64,000 nucleotides of DNA, taken from Brucella thiophenivorans. GTDB lineage: Bacteria > Pseudomonadota > Alphaproteobacteria > Rhizobiales > Rhizobiaceae. The notes beneath the pieces are model-generated. The model saw nothing but the letters and a program-made list of their open reading frames with translations, did not search any database and had not been told where the DNA came from. This document shows positions 1-12,182 of this stretch, piece by piece. Every line of letters starts with the position of its first letter. Position 1 is the stretch's first letter. Location: the NCBI RefSeq assembly GCF_002252445.1, contig NZ_NNRJ01000014.1:104660-168659 (forward strand). The letters are read 5' to 3'. The position numbers were made by a program, and so were the translations under genes.

Positions 1-933
1 ATCGCGTGCAGCTTTCGCAAGACGACCCAGTTCCTTTTCAACGCCAGCGATCGAACGCTGATCGGCATCGCGGATGACAGGAACAACAAGGCCCTTGTCG
101 GTGCCGACAGCCATGCCGACGTGAGCAAAGTTCTTGTAGATGATGTCGGTGCCGTCAATCTCGGCGTTAACAGCCGGTATTTCCTTCAGCGCATGGGTCA
201 CAGCCTTCGTGAAGAAACCCATGAAGCCGAGCTTAACGCCGTGCTTCTTCTCAAAAATGTCCTTGTAACGAGCACGAAGCTCCATAACAGCAGACATATC
301 GACTTCGTTATAAGTCGTGAGCATTGCAGCGGTGTTCTGCGCATCTTTCAGACGACGTGCAATGGTCTGACGCAAACGGGTCATCTTCACGCGTTCTTCG
401 CGTGGTGCATCATCAGCCGATGAAGCAGGACGTGCAGCAGCAGGCGCTGCTGCCGGGGCGCTTGATACGCCTTTGGCGATTGCGTCGAGAACGTCGCCCT
501 TCAAAACCTGACCGCGCTTGCCAGAACCTTCAACCTGATCAGCCGACAGGCCTTTTTCAGTGAGGATTTTGGAGGCAGCAGGCGCTGGCTGCATGGCAGG
601 ACCAGAGGTCGAGGCAGCTGGAGCAGAAGCCGCAGGTGCGGCGGCGGCAGCTGGCTTGGCTTCTTCCTTCTTCGGAGCAGGTGCTGCAGCAGCGCCGTCA
701 CTCGAAATCTGGCCGAGCAATGCGTTCACTTCAACCGTGTCGCCTTCCTGCGCCACGATTTCGGCAAGAACGCCAGCGCTCGCTGCCGGAACTTCAATTG
801 TCACCTTATCGGTTTCCAGTTCCACCAGCGGTTCGTCAGCAGCGATTGTGTCGCCAACCTTCTTGAACCACTTTCCGATGGTTGCCTCAGTAACGGACTC
901 CCCAAGCGTGGGAACGCGAATTTCGGTGGCCAT
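1..933 (-). CDS. sucB: Dihydrolipoyllysine succinyltransferase, E2 of 2-oxoglutarate dehydrogenase (3' part outside window)
   Basis: This is the E2 core of the 2-oxoglutarate dehydrogenase complex, which moves the succinyl group from E1 to CoA. About 311 N-terminal residues are in the window and the catalytic C-terminus runs off the left edge. The start is the ATG giving [14 protein letters not shown] lipoyl domain occupies roughly residues 1-77, with the lipoylated lysine in the ETDKVT motif, followed by an Ala/Pro-rich hinge. A peripheral subunit-binding domain follows ([20 protein letters not shown]), then the start of the acyltransferase domain ([20 protein letters not shown]). It lies 90 bp after sucA on the same strand, so it is the last visible gene of the mdh-suc operon. 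The lipoyl domain and operon position separate it from pyruvate dehydrogenase E2. Confidence 0.95.
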   Translation of the reverse strand, partial: MATEIRVPTLGESVTEATIGKWFKKVGDTIAADEPLVELETDKVTIEVPAASAGVLAEIVAQEGDTVEVNALLGQISSDGAAAAPAPKKEEAKPAAAAAPAASAPAASTSGPAMQPAPAASKILTEKGLSADQVEGSGKRGQVLKGDVLDAIAKGVSSAPAAAPAAARPASSADDAPREERVKMTRLRQTIARRLKDAQNTAAMLTTYNEVDMSAVMELRARYKDIFEKKHGVKLGFMGFFTKAVTHALKEIPAVNAEIDGTDIIYKNFAHVGMAVGTDKGLVVPVIRDADQRSIAGVEKELGRLAKAARD

Positions 934-1023
934 GGTTTCTTCTTCCGTGATCTTCGATCTTTAGATTTATGTTCAATTCAATATGAAGCGGCCTTTGCAA
1001 ACCGCTTCTTACTGACAATTCAA

Positions 1024-4000
1024 TTAGTTTCCGAGTGCATCCTCGAGGAAAGCCTCAAGCTGCGCAAGGTGCTTCGACATCAGACCCGTTGCAGGCGAAG
1101 CCGCTGCCGGACGACCGGTGTAGCGAACGCGCTGATGCTTGGCGTCGATATGTGCAAGAACCCATTCGAGATACGGGTCGATGAACGACCACGCACCCAT
1201 GTTCTTCGGCTCTTCCTGACACCAGACGATTTCTGCCTGACGGAAGCGCGACAGCTCATTGATGAGCGCCTTTGCCGGGAACGGGTAAAGCTGTTCGACA
1301 CGCAGCAGATAGACATCGTCGATGCCACGCTTTTCGCGCTCTTCGTAAAGATCGTAATAGACCTTGCCCGAGCACAGAACGACGCGGCGGATCTTGCCAT
1401 CCTTCTGAAGCTTGATGCCCTCGCCCTTGTTGTACTGCGCATCATCCCAAAGCAGACGGTGGAACGATGAATCGCCCGACAGTTCGTTGAGGCTCGACAC
1501 AGCACGCTTGTGGCGCAACAGCGACTTTGGCGTCATCATGATCAGCGGCTTGCGGAAGTCACGCTTCATCTGACGGCGCAGGATGTGGAAGTAGTTAGCC
1601 GGCGTTGTTACGTTGGCAACCTGCATGTTGTCTTCCGCACACATCTGCAACCAACGTTCCAGACGTGCAGACGAATGCTCAGGACCCTGACCTTCATAGC
1701 CATGCGGCAGAAGGCAGACGAGACCCGACATACGAAGCCACTTGCGTTCACCCGACGAGATGAACTGATCGAACACGACCTGTGCACCATTGGCAAAATC
1801 GCCAAATTGAGCTTCCCAGAGCACCAAAGCGCGCGGATCGGACAGCGAATAACCATATTCGTAACCGAGCACGGCTTCTTCCGAAAGCATTGAGTTGATG
1901 GCTTCGTAGATTGCCTGACCCTTCTGAATGTTGTTCAGCGGGGTATAGCGGTTCTGGTTGACCTGATCATAAAGAACCGTGTGGCGCTGCGAGAAGGTGC
2001 CGCGTTCCACGTCCTGACCCGACAAACGGATCGGGCTTCCATCAGTCACCAGCGAGCCGAAAGCCAGCGATTCAGCAGTTGCCCAATCGATACCTTCGCC
2101 AGTGTCGATCATCTTGGCGCGGTTATCGAGGAAGCGCTGGATCGTGCGATGGACATTGAAATCCTTCGGCACTTCCACGAGCTTCTTACCGATTTCTTTC
2201 AGCGTCTTGATCGGAACGCCGGTCTTGCCGCGACGCTGTTCGTCAGCATTATCTGCCGTGCGCAAACCGCTCCACGCACCGTCAAACCAGTCAGCTTTGT
2301 TCGGCTTGTAGCTCTGACCAGCTTCAAATTCCTGTTCAAGCTTTTCACGCCAGTCAGCCTTCATCTTGTCGATGTCAGCCTGTGCAAGCAAACCTTCGGC
2401 AATCAGTTTTTCGCTGTAAAGCTGCACGGTCGTCTTATGTGCGCGGATTTCCTTATACATCAACGGCTGGGTGAATGAAGGTTCGTCACCTTCATTGTGG
2501 CCGAAGCGGCGGTAGCAGAACATGTCCACAACAACCGGCTTGTGGAAGATCATGCGGAATTCCATCGCGACCTTGGCGGCGAAAACCACGGCTTCCGGAT
2601 CATCACCATTGACGTGGAAGATCGGCGCTTCGATCATCTTTGCCACATCCGATGGATAAGGCGACGAACGTGAGAAAGCCGGATTGGTGGTGAAACCGAT
2701 CTGGTTGTTGATAATGAAATGCAGCGTACCACCAACGCGGTGACCCTTCAGACCCGAAAGACCGAGGCACTCAGCAACAACACCCTGACCTGCGAAAGCG
2801 GCATCACCGTGCAGCAGCAGCGGCAGAACTTTTGCGCGTTCAGTCAGCGGCACCATGTCATCGCGGGTACGACCAACAAGCAGATCCTGCTTGGCGCGTG
2901 CCTTGCCCATGACAACCGGATTAACGATTTCGAGGTGCGACGGGTTGGCAGTCAGCGAAAGGTGAACCTTGTTGCCATCGAACTCGCGGTCCGACGAAGC
3001 GCCAAGATGGTACTTCACGTCGCCCGAACCTTCCACATCGTCAGGCGCATAAGAGCCGCCCTTGAACTCATGGAAAATGGCGCGGTGCGGCTTGCCCATA
3101 ACTTGGCTAAGCACGTTCAGGCGACCACGGTGCGCCATGCCGAGCACGACTTCCTTGAGGCCCATCTGACCGCCACGCTTGACGATCTGCTCCAGCGCCG
3201 GGATCAGCGATTCACTGCCATCAAGACCGAAACGCTTGGTGCCCTTATACTTCACATCGATAAACTGCTCGAAACCTTCGGCTTCAATCAGCTTCGACAA
3301 AATAGCCTTCTTGCCTTCGACCGTGAAAGCATAAGCTTTATCCGGGCCTTCGATACGTTCCTGAATCCAGGCCTTTTCGATCGGGTCCGAAATATGCATG
3401 AATTCGACGCCGACATTGCCGCAATAGGTGCGCTTGAGAATTTCAAGCATCTGCGGAACGGTCGCATATTCAAGGCCAAGAACGTTATCGATGAAGATCT
3501 TGCGATCATAATCGGCAGGCGTAAAGCCATAAGTTGCCGCATCAAGTTCGCTAAAGTCGTTTGGCTTTTCAGCAAGACCAAGCGGATCGAGATTGGCATG
3601 AAGATGGCCGCGCATGCGATACGCGCGGATCATCATAATGGCGCGAACGCTATCGCGTGCAGCCTGCGCAATCTCTTGCGACGTCAGTGCAGCAGCAGCG
3701 GCACCTGCTTTGGCATCGCCATTTGCGGCTTTGCCCTTCAGCTTGTCGGTCACATGCTTTTCAACGTCAGCCCAATTGCCATCAAGTGCTGAAATCAGCT
3801 CGCCATTGGCCGGAATCGGCCAGTTTGGCTTGGTCCACGACGCGCCCTGCGCATTCTTGCGCACATCATCGGCGTCGTCTTTAAGCTGCGCAAAGAAATC
3901 GCGCCATTCCTGATCAACCGATGTGGGATCATCCTCATACTTGGCGTATAGCTCCTCGATATAGTCGGCATTGCCGCCATAGAGGAATGAGGTAAGGGCG

Positions 4001-4032
4001 AAAACGTCGTTGGCCTGTTCTTGCCTTGCCAT
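1024..4032 (-). CDS. sucA: 2-oxoglutarate dehydrogenase E1 component
   Basis: Thiamine-diphosphate E1 subunit that decarboxylates 2-oxoglutarate and succinylates the lipoyl group of SucB. At 1002 residues it is the usual length for alphaproteobacterial SucA. The N-terminal E2-binding segment (FLYGGNADYIEELYAKY) is present, then the active-site region GMAHRGRLNVL, the HGDAAFAGQGVV motif and the ThDP/metal stretch IINNQIGFTT. The C-terminal half holds the transketolase-like pyrimidine-binding domain (EAQFGDFANGAQVVFDQF). The start ATG gives MARQEQANDVFALTSFLYGG. It sits 281 bp after sucD and 90 bp before sucB, all on the minus strand. The long open frames on the opposite strand here are codon-bias shadows. 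Confidence 0.98.
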   Translation of the reverse strand: MARQEQANDVFALTSFLYGGNADYIEELYAKYEDDPTSVDQEWRDFFAQLKDDADDVRKNAQGASWTKPNWPIPANGELISALDGNWADVEKHVTDKLKGKAANGDAKAGAAAAALTSQEIAQAARDSVRAIMMIRAYRMRGHLHANLDPLGLAEKPNDFSELDAATYGFTPADYDRKIFIDNVLGLEYATVPQMLEILKRTYCGNVGVEFMHISDPIEKAWIQERIEGPDKAYAFTVEGKKAILSKLIEAEGFEQFIDVKYKGTKRFGLDGSESLIPALEQIVKRGGQMGLKEVVLGMAHRGRLNVLSQVMGKPHRAIFHEFKGGSYAPDDVEGSGDVKYHLGASSDREFDGNKVHLSLTANPSHLEIVNPVVMGKARAKQDLLVGRTRDDMVPLTERAKVLPLLLHGDAAFAGQGVVAECLGLSGLKGHRVGGTLHFIINNQIGFTTNPAFSRSSPYPSDVAKMIEAPIFHVNGDDPEAVVFAAKVAMEFRMIFHKPVVVDMFCYRRFGHNEGDEPSFTQPLMYKEIRAHKTTVQLYSEKLIAEGLLAQADIDKMKADWREKLEQEFEAGQSYKPNKADWFDGAWSGLRTADNADEQRRGKTGVPIKTLKEIGKKLVEVPKDFNVHRTIQRFLDNRAKMIDTGEGIDWATAESLAFGSLVTDGSPIRLSGQDVERGTFSQRHTVLYDQVNQNRYTPLNNIQKGQAIYEAINSMLSEEAVLGYEYGYSLSDPRALVLWEAQFGDFANGAQVVFDQFISSGERKWLRMSGLVCLLPHGYEGQGPEHSSARLERWLQMCAEDNMQVANVTTPANYFHILRRQMKRDFRKPLIMMTPKSLLRHKRAVSSLNELSGDSSFHRLLWDDAQYNKGEGIKLQKDGKIRRVVLCSGKVYYDLYEEREKRGIDDVYLLRVEQLYPFPAKALINELSRFRQAEIVWCQEEPKNMGAWSFIDPYLEWVLAHIDAKHQRVRYTGRPAAASPATGLMSKHLAQLEAFLEDALGN

Positions 4033-4313
4033 AACCTAATCCGGAGCCTCCGCTCCGTCTCCTTGTAGTAGCTCATCATGCGCGGGCCGGAAGCTCTCTC
4101 AACTTCATCCCTCACGCCGCCGGGGAGGAACCACAACAGACCCCGGCATAACTCGTTTAAAAGCATAACTCGTTTACAAATCAGTCTCTGCGGGAGAATG
4201 ATGGCCAAAGCCTGACATTCCATTAAACCGACCACATCCGGTTCGTGCTTTTTACGACTAACCCGGCAGCAGCTTTCGCCACTGCCGGTATACTCTTACT
4301 CAGCTAAACAGTC
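4033..4313. other. sucD-sucA intergenic gap with short tandem repeat
   Basis: A 281-bp gap inside the operon with no supportable gene. It contains a direct repeat of GCATAACTCGTTTA (4146-4159 and 4163-4176, 17-bp period). I see no clear terminator. An internal promoter for sucA is possible but I could not point to convincing boxes. Confidence 0.5.
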
Positions 4314-5216
4314 TCAGCCCTTGAGGACTTCAACCAGCGTCTTGCCAAGCTGTGCTGGCGAAGGAGACACGCGAATGCCAGCCGATTCCATGGCTGCAAT
4401 CTTGTCTTCTGCGCCGCCCTTGCCACCGGAGATCACTGCGCCTGCATGGCCCATGGTGCGTCCGGCTGGAGCAGTACGGCCAGCGATGAAGCCAACCATC
4501 GGCTTCGAACGACCGCGCTTTGCTTCATCCTTGATGAACTGCGCTGCATCTTCTTCAGCAGAGCCACCAATTTCACCGATCATGACAATCGACTTGGTTT
4601 CATCGTCCGCGAGGAACATTTCCAAAACGTCGATGAACTCAGTGCCCTTGACCGGATCGCCGCCGATACCAACAGCAGTGGTCTGGCCGAGGCCTTCGTT
4701 CGAAGTCTGGAACACTGCCTCATAGGTAAGTGTGCCGGAGCGGGAAACAACACCCACCGAACCCTTCTTGAAGATATTGCCCGGCATAATGCCGATCTTG
4801 CATTCTTCAGGGGTCAGGATGCCGGGGCAGTTTGGTCCGAGCAGGCGCGACTTCGAGCGTTCCAGACGCTCCTTGACGCGAACCATGTCCATGACCGGAA
4901 TGCCTTCGGTGATGCAGACAATGAAGCCAACTTCAGCTTCGATTGCTTCAATGATTGCATCGGCTGCGCCTGCTGGCGGAACGTAGATCACCGATGCGTC
5001 CGCACCTGTGCGTTCCTTGGCTTCAGCAACAGTTGCGAAGATCGGAAGCTTTTGTCCCGTCGAGCCTTCCCAGGTTTCGCCACCCTTTTTCGGATGGATA
5101 CCGCCGACCATCTGCGTGCCATAATAAGCAAGCGCCTGTTCGGTGTGGAAAGTACCGGTCTTGCCGGTCAGGCCCTGTACGAGAACCTTGGTGTCCTTGT
5201 TAACGAGAATGGACAT
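4314..5216 (-). CDS. sucD: Succinyl-CoA synthetase alpha subunit
   Basis: Alpha subunit of succinyl-CoA synthetase, which makes succinate and a nucleoside triphosphate from succinyl-CoA. Its 300 residues are family length. The N-terminal CoA-binding Rossmann domain starts [21 protein letters not shown]. The phospho-histidine lies in the motif [18 protein letters not shown] near residue 250, and [12 protein letters not shown] is the typical active-site loop. It begins 3 bp after the sucC stop, so translation of the two subunits is probably coupled. The ligand loops look complete. Confidence 0.98.
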   Translation of the reverse strand: MSILVNKDTKVLVQGLTGKTGTFHTEQALAYYGTQMVGGIHPKKGGETWEGSTGQKLPIFATVAEAKERTGADASVIYVPPAGAADAIIEAIEAEVGFIVCITEGIPVMDMVRVKERLERSKSRLLGPNCPGILTPEECKIGIMPGNIFKKGSVGVVSRSGTLTYEAVFQTSNEGLGQTTAVGIGGDPVKGTEFIDVLEMFLADDETKSIVMIGEIGGSAEEDAAQFIKDEAKRGRSKPMVGFIAGRTAPAGRTMGHAGAVISGGKGGAEDKIAAMESAGIRVSPSPAQLGKTLVEVLKG

Positions 5217-5219
5217 GCC

Positions 5220-6416
<1,197 letters not shown>

Positions 6417-6446
6417 CTGGTTGTCCTCTGCGGATTAACAGCCGGA

Positions 6447-6481
6447 AAAGGCCGGAACTCTTTCATGAGCGATCCGGCCTT
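6447..6481 (-). terminator. Hairpin between mdh and sucC (attenuator or partial terminator)
   Basis: Read on the minus strand, AGGCCGGA pairs with a downstream TTCCGGCCT across a loop of about 17 bases and is followed by a short TTTT. The T run is brief and the genes on both sides are in one orientation, so partial read-through or an mRNA-stability role is more likely than full termination. Confidence 0.5.
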
Positions 6482-6490
6482 GTCTGGAAC

Positions 6491-7565
<1,075 letters not shown>

Positions 7566-7845
7566 CTCATTATTTTGCGACCAATGTTTTCAATCGGTTA
7601 GATTTATATGTTCTTACGTAAACGTAAGATAATTTGGCAAAATGTAGGCAATGAGTCTCCTCGTCCGGCTGTTTCCTATCCCTTGAAACAAGACAGCGCG
7701 TCCGCAAATGATTTTGCTGGTGAGTACAATCGATATGGAGACAACTGCATTCCACCCAAGCTGTATTCGATCAACATAGCCCGCTGATGATATAAGTCGA
7801 GTCTGTGGCAGTTCGATGATGGTAAAGGGCGATACACCACTCACT

Positions 7846-9009
7846 TTACTGTGTTGCTTGCTCTGCAAATGCTTCCAGATATTCAGCGCTCTGCATTTCA
7901 AACAGGCGGGAAGCCGTGCGATCAAACTCGAAGGCTTCCACCCCCTGCTTAGCTTCGTAAAGCTTTTCAGGCTCCGCTTCGGCCGAAACAAACAGCCGTG
8001 CATGATGATCATAAAGAACGTCGATCAGCAGAATAAAGCGCTTGGCCTCATTGCGGCGCGAATGGTCAAGCACCGGCACATCGTCAATAAAAAGCGTCTG
8101 ATAGCGCGTGACAATGGCAATATAATCGTTAGCCGCAAGCGGCTGAGCGCAAAGCTCATCAAACGTAAAGCGTGCAGCACCCGGCACAGACTGGCGCACT
8201 GGAATGTCGCGCCCCTTGATGTGAATCACGTCGGGCTTTTCTTGCCGACCATCCTTATGCGCAGTCCATGCGGCATCCATGCGCTTGGTCGTCTCGGAAT
8301 TAAGCGGGGTCAGATAGACCGGCTGGCGATCCAGCTTTTCCAGACGATAATCGGTACGCGAATCGAGATTGATCACGTCGACATGCTGTTTGAGAATATC
8401 GACAAAGGGCAGAAACAGCTGGCGGTTCAGACCATCGCGGTAAAGATTGTCGGGCGCAACATTGGACGTCGCGACTAGCACCACGCCCCGCGCAAACAAT
8501 GCGCTGAACAGGCGCGACAGGATCATCGCATCGGCAATATCGGTGACGGTAAATTCGTCGAAGCAAAGCACCCAAGCTTGCTCGGCCAAAGCTTCCGCAA
8601 CGGGTGGAATCGGGTCTTCCTGCTTGGTTTCGCCGCGCTTCAAAGCCTGTCGATGCGCATTGATGCGTTCATGCGCATCGGCCATGAAATCATTGAAATG
8701 CGCACGGCGTTTGCGTTCCACCGGCAGAAGCTGGAAGAACATATCCATCAGCATGGTCTTGCCGCGGCCAACCTCACCATGAACATAAAGTCCTTTGATA
8801 TTGGCAACTTCCTTGCGCTTGGCGAAAAGCCAGCCGAGCGCGCTCGATTTGCGCGACAGACGCTTGGTGCAGATCTCTTCGATCAGGCGATCATAGCGAT
8901 CAGTCAGTTCCAGCTGTGCCGGATCAGCATCGACTTCACCTGCCTCTACCTTCGCATCATAATGCGAACGCAGGGAAGGAAACGCTTTCAGATTACCGTC
9001 GAAAGACAT
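7846..9009 (-). CDS. zapE: Cell division ATPase ZapE (AFG1-like)
   Basis: AFG1/ZapE-family AAA-type ATPase. In E. coli ZapE acts on the Z-ring, and the mitochondrial homologue works in protein quality control. It has 387 residues. Walker A is GEVGRGKTMLMDMFF (about residues 77-91) and Walker B is VLCFDEFTVTDIADAMIL, followed by the sensor region VLVATSNVAPDNLYRDGLNR. The ATG at 9009 is the natural start. It is transcribed towards mdh but separated from it by about 390 bp, so it is probably its own unit. omp19 lies upstream on the same strand with a terminator between. Confidence 0.93.
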   Translation of the reverse strand: MSFDGNLKAFPSLRSHYDAKVEAGEVDADPAQLELTDRYDRLIEEICTKRLSRKSSALGWLFAKRKEVANIKGLYVHGEVGRGKTMLMDMFFQLLPVERKRRAHFNDFMADAHERINAHRQALKRGETKQEDPIPPVAEALAEQAWVLCFDEFTVTDIADAMILSRLFSALFARGVVLVATSNVAPDNLYRDGLNRQLFLPFVDILKQHVDVINLDSRTDYRLEKLDRQPVYLTPLNSETTKRMDAAWTAHKDGRQEKPDVIHIKGRDIPVRQSVPGAARFTFDELCAQPLAANDYIAIVTRYQTLFIDDVPVLDHSRRNEAKRFILLIDVLYDHHARLFVSAEAEPEKLYEAKQGVEAFEFDRTASRLFEMQSAEYLEAFAEQATQ

Positions 9010-9037
9010 GATTGTTTCTGTCCAACCGCTTAATTGC

Positions 9038-9075
9038 AGAAAAGGCGGAACATCTCACGATGATCCGCCTGTTTT
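9038..9075 (-). terminator. omp19 terminator
   Basis: Read on the minus strand, AGGCGGA pairs with TCCGCCT across about 14 bases and is followed by TTTTCTG. It lies between the omp19 stop and the zapE start. Confidence 0.65.
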
Positions 9076-9091
9076 AATGGGAAATAACGTA

Positions 9092-9628
9092 TCAGCGCGA
9101 CAGCGAAACGGACTGGCCGCTTGTCGTCTGGCCATCGAAGCGGCCCTGACCGGAAGAGTAGAGTGTCGCAACGGTTCCGCCATTCGCATCATAAAGCGAA
9201 AGCTGCTTGCCGTTCACAGCCCATGAAGCAAGGCTGCCGAGTTCGCCCGGGCAACGCAGCGGACCAGCGCGGAAACCCTGACCATATTTGGTCTGTGGCG
9301 TTGCGATCTTGCAGTTCTGACCGGCAAGCGATGCATTCCACACACCTGCAACCGTACCCGGTGTCAGATCAGGCGCTGATTCGGGCGGAAGGCTTGCAAC
9401 CTGTGTGCCAGCCGCTGGCATGGACGTGTCGGTTGTTGGCGCTGTTGGAAAAGAATTCGGCGTATTGAGATTACCAGACTGCACAGAACTAACGGGAGCA
9501 GAACGCAGCGGCGCTGGTGGCGGTGGCGATACATTATTATCAAAGCCTCCGACCCGCGAGCTCTGGCAACCCGCCAGAATAACGCCCGCCGCAGCAATGC
9601 TGAGCAAACTTGCTTTCGAAATTCCCAT
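9092..9628 (-). CDS. omp19: Outer-membrane lipoprotein Omp19 (protease-inhibitor Inh family)
   Basis: Surface lipoprotein. In Brucella, Omp19 is immunogenic and inhibits proteases. I place the start at the ATG giving MGISKASLLSIAAAGVILAGC, 178 residues. The in-frame extension to 9688 would bury the signal peptide. The lipobox is LAGC with lipidated Cys21. A low-complexity Pro/Ser/Thr segment follows (NNVSPPPPAPLRSAP), then an AprI/Inh-like beta-barrel domain beginning AGVWNASLAGQNCKIATP. This domain has a likely disulphide between the Cys in QNCKIA and the Cys in GPLRCPGEL. The fit to what I remember of Brucella Omp19 is close throughout. Transcribed alone. Confidence 0.93.
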   Translation of the reverse strand: MGISKASLLSIAAAGVILAGCQSSRVGGFDNNVSPPPPAPLRSAPVSSVQSGNLNTPNSFPTAPTTDTSMPAAGTQVASLPPESAPDLTPGTVAGVWNASLAGQNCKIATPQTKYGQGFRAGPLRCPGELGSLASWAVNGKQLSLYDANGGTVATLYSSGQGRFDGQTTSGQSVSLSR

Positions 9629-9990
9629 CTGGTTCTCCAATTCCTCGTGTTCGTGGGGCCTGACTGATCGGGGGAGTGCCCCTCGCACCGTCGAGTTTAA
9701 AAGCTCGACCTAAAACAACATTGCACTGATAAAATGGCGATATGGTTAAAAAATCAACTATGCACCCCCTCAAATATAGGCGAGAAACCATCAGGAAGGC
9801 TTGAATTGGCTTAGAAATTTTCGATATGGCGCAGGAAGGACACAGTTTTCGAATAAATTGTGATCCACAAATCGACCAGCCGAAGACCCATGCGGCCAAT
9901 AGCCCGTCGGTACTGGCATTTTGTGGGCTTTTCCGCCATATAGAGCGCTTCCAGCATGAATGGCCAAACAAACGGGACTGCGGACCAGCA
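9629..9990. other. omp19/dapF divergent intergenic region
   Basis: 362 bp between divergent omp19 and dapF. It should hold both promoters, but I found no pair of boxes good enough to call. The open frame running through it into dapF lacks coding character and is not annotated. Confidence 0.5.
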
Positions 9991-10878
9991 ATGAGCAAGG
10001 CTAACTTCGCCAAGATGAACGGACTGGGCAACAAGATCATTGTTGCCGATATGCGCGGACGCAGCGATCGCATCGCACCGAACGCTGCAATCCGTTTGGC
10101 CGGTGACGAAGCCACCTCGTTCGACCAGATTATGGCGATTCATGATCCAAAGACGCCCGGCACCGATCATTATATAGAGATCATAAATTGCGATGGCACG
10201 CAGGCACAGGCTTGCGGCAACGGCACACGCTGCGTGGTGCAGTGGCTTTCCCATGAAAGCGGAAAACAGGATTACACTTTCCAGACACTGGCTGGTATTC
10301 TGACCGCCAATGAGCACGAAGACGGGCTGATTACGGTAGATATGGGCAAGCCGCATTTCGGCTGGCAGGAAATCCCCCTCGCCCATGAAGTGGCCGACAC
10401 AAGCGCCATTGACCTGTCTGCCGGTCCAGCCGATGCGCCTGTTCTGCAAGCTCCATCGATTGCCTCTATGGGCAATCCGCACGCAATCTTCTGGGTTGAA
10501 GACGATGTCTGGTCCTATGCGCTTGATCAATATGGTCCGGGGCTGGAGCATGATCCGATCTTCCCGCAACGCGCCAATATTTCGATAGCTCAAGTGACAT
10601 CACGCGACAGCATGAACCTGCGCACATGGGAACGCGGTGCGGGTCTGACCCGCGCCTGCGGTTCTGCCGCTTGCGCTGCGGCGGTTTCGGGTAGCAGAAC
10701 GGGCCGCACCGAACGCAATGTCACGGTCCATGTTCCCGGTGGTCCGCTGAAAATCGAATGGCGCGAAGACGATCACGTCATGATGACCGGCCCTGCTGAA
10801 TGGGAATTTGATGGCACATTCGATCCTTCAACCGGCGAATGGGAACACGTCCCTAATCAGAGCAGAGGTGCTGCCTGA
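9991..10878 (+). CDS. dapF: Diaminopimelate epimerase
   Basis: Converts LL- to meso-diaminopimelate for lysine and peptidoglycan synthesis. The chosen ATG gives [20 protein letters not shown] and 295 residues. The open frame upstream to 9826 has no homology-like content. Both catalytic cysteines are visible: ACGNGTRC near residue 75 and the second in [15 protein letters not shown]. The last base of the TGA stop is the A of the next gene's ATG, so dapF and mtaB are translationally coupled. The Shine-Dalgarno for dapF is weak. Confidence 0.96.
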   Translation: MSKANFAKMNGLGNKIIVADMRGRSDRIAPNAAIRLAGDEATSFDQIMAIHDPKTPGTDHYIEIINCDGTQAQACGNGTRCVVQWLSHESGKQDYTFQTLAGILTANEHEDGLITVDMGKPHFGWQEIPLAHEVADTSAIDLSAGPADAPVLQAPSIASMGNPHAIFWVEDDVWSYALDQYGPGLEHDPIFPQRANISIAQVTSRDSMNLRTWERGAGLTRACGSAACAAAVSGSRTGRTERNVTVHVPGGPLKIEWREDDHVMMTGPAEWEFDGTFDPSTGEWEHVPNQSRGAA

Positions 10879-12161
10879 TGGCTGTGGAAGTCGTAACCTT
10901 CGGATGTCGTCTCAACACCTATGAGTCCGAGGTGATGAAGCGCGAAGCCGATAATGCTGGCCTTGGCGCGTTGGAAGACGGCGCGATCATCTTCAACACC
11001 TGCGCCGTTACGGCAGAAGCCGTACGTCAGGCGCGTCAGGCGATACGAAAGGCGCGCAGAGACAACCCGGAAGCCCGCATCATTGTGACGGGCTGCGCTG
11101 CACAAACGGAATCGGCCAAGTTCGAGGCCATGGACGAAGTCGACCTCATTCTGGGTAATGAGGAAAAGCTCAAATCCAATTCCTATCGCATGTTGCCAGA
11201 CTTCGGCGTGAACCAGTTCGAAAAGGTGCGCGTCAACGACATTATGGAAGTGCGCGAAACCGCAAGCCATATGGTCGATGCCATTGAAGGCCGCGCCCGC
11301 GCCTTCGTACAGGTCCAGAATGGCTGCGATCATCGCTGCACTTTCTGCATCATTCCTTATGGTCGCGGTAATTCGCGCTCGGTGCCGATGGGCGGCATCA
11401 TTGATCAGGTCAAACGCCTTGTCGATAACGGCTATGCCGAAGTGGTTCTCACCGGCGTGGATATGACCTCTTATGGTCCTGATTTGCCGGGAAGCCTTCG
11501 TCTCGGGAAACTGGTGAAAACGGTTCTGACACAGGTGCCGGATTTGCAGCGCCTGCGTCTTTCATCGATTGATTCCATCGAGGCCGACGAAGACCTGATG
11601 GAGAGCATCGCCAATGAAAAGCGTCTGATGCCGCATCTGCATCTGTCGCTTCAAGCAGGTGATGACATGATCTTAAAGCGCATGAAGCGCCGCCATCTGC
11701 GCGATGATTCCATCCGCTTCTGCGCAGAAGTACGCGCGCTCCGCCCTGACATCGTGTTCGGTGCCGACATCATTGCGGGTTTCCCGACCGAGACCGAAGA
11801 GATGTTCGCTAACTCGATGAAGATCGTTGAGGAATGCGGGCTGACGCATCTGCATGTCTTTCCCTACAGCGCACGCGAAGGCACACCGGCTGCGCGTATG
11901 CCACAGGTCAGGCGCGAAATCGTCAAAGAACGCGCCAAAAGGCTGCGTGCTGTCGGCGATCAGGCTTATGAAAAACACCTCGCTTCTCTCAATGGCACTG
12001 TGCAGCGCCTGTTGATCGAGAAGGAAGGCATTGCCCGCACGGAAGGCTTTACGCTGGCCGCTGTTGATCAGGGTAACGCTGGCGAAATTATCGAACGAAT
12101 TGTGACGGGGCATGACGGTGAAAAACTCCTCACCCGTCAGACAGAGCCGCAAGCGGCTTAA
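10878..12161 (+). CDS. mtaB: tRNA threonylcarbamoyladenosine methylthiotransferase MtaB
   Basis: Radical-SAM methylthiotransferase that turns t6A37 into ms2t6A37 in tRNAs. It has 427 residues. The N-terminal UPF0004 domain has its three cluster cysteines in FGCRLNTYESEV, NTCAVTAEA and VTGCAAQTE. The radical-SAM CxxxCxxC motif is GCDHRCTFC near residue 150, followed by PYGRGNSRS. The C-terminal part is a short TRAM-like region. The FGCRLNTYE signature favours MtaB over MiaB. It starts inside the dapF stop and is followed 21 bp later by ftsY. Confidence 0.93.
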   Translation: MAVEVVTFGCRLNTYESEVMKREADNAGLGALEDGAIIFNTCAVTAEAVRQARQAIRKARRDNPEARIIVTGCAAQTESAKFEAMDEVDLILGNEEKLKSNSYRMLPDFGVNQFEKVRVNDIMEVRETASHMVDAIEGRARAFVQVQNGCDHRCTFCIIPYGRGNSRSVPMGGIIDQVKRLVDNGYAEVVLTGVDMTSYGPDLPGSLRLGKLVKTVLTQVPDLQRLRLSSIDSIEADEDLMESIANEKRLMPHLHLSLQAGDDMILKRMKRRHLRDDSIRFCAEVRALRPDIVFGADIIAGFPTETEEMFANSMKIVEECGLTHLHVFPYSAREGTPAARMPQVRREIVKERAKRLRAVGDQAYEKHLASLNGTVQRLLIEKEGIARTEGFTLAAVDQGNAGEIIERIVTGHDGEKLLTRQTEPQAA

Positions 12162-12182
12162 AGCTTAAGGGCATCAGATTTC

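Noticed and set aside
2719..3792. A 357-residue plus-strand frame opposite sucA
   Set aside because: Shadow of sucA without family motifs or a ribosome-binding site.
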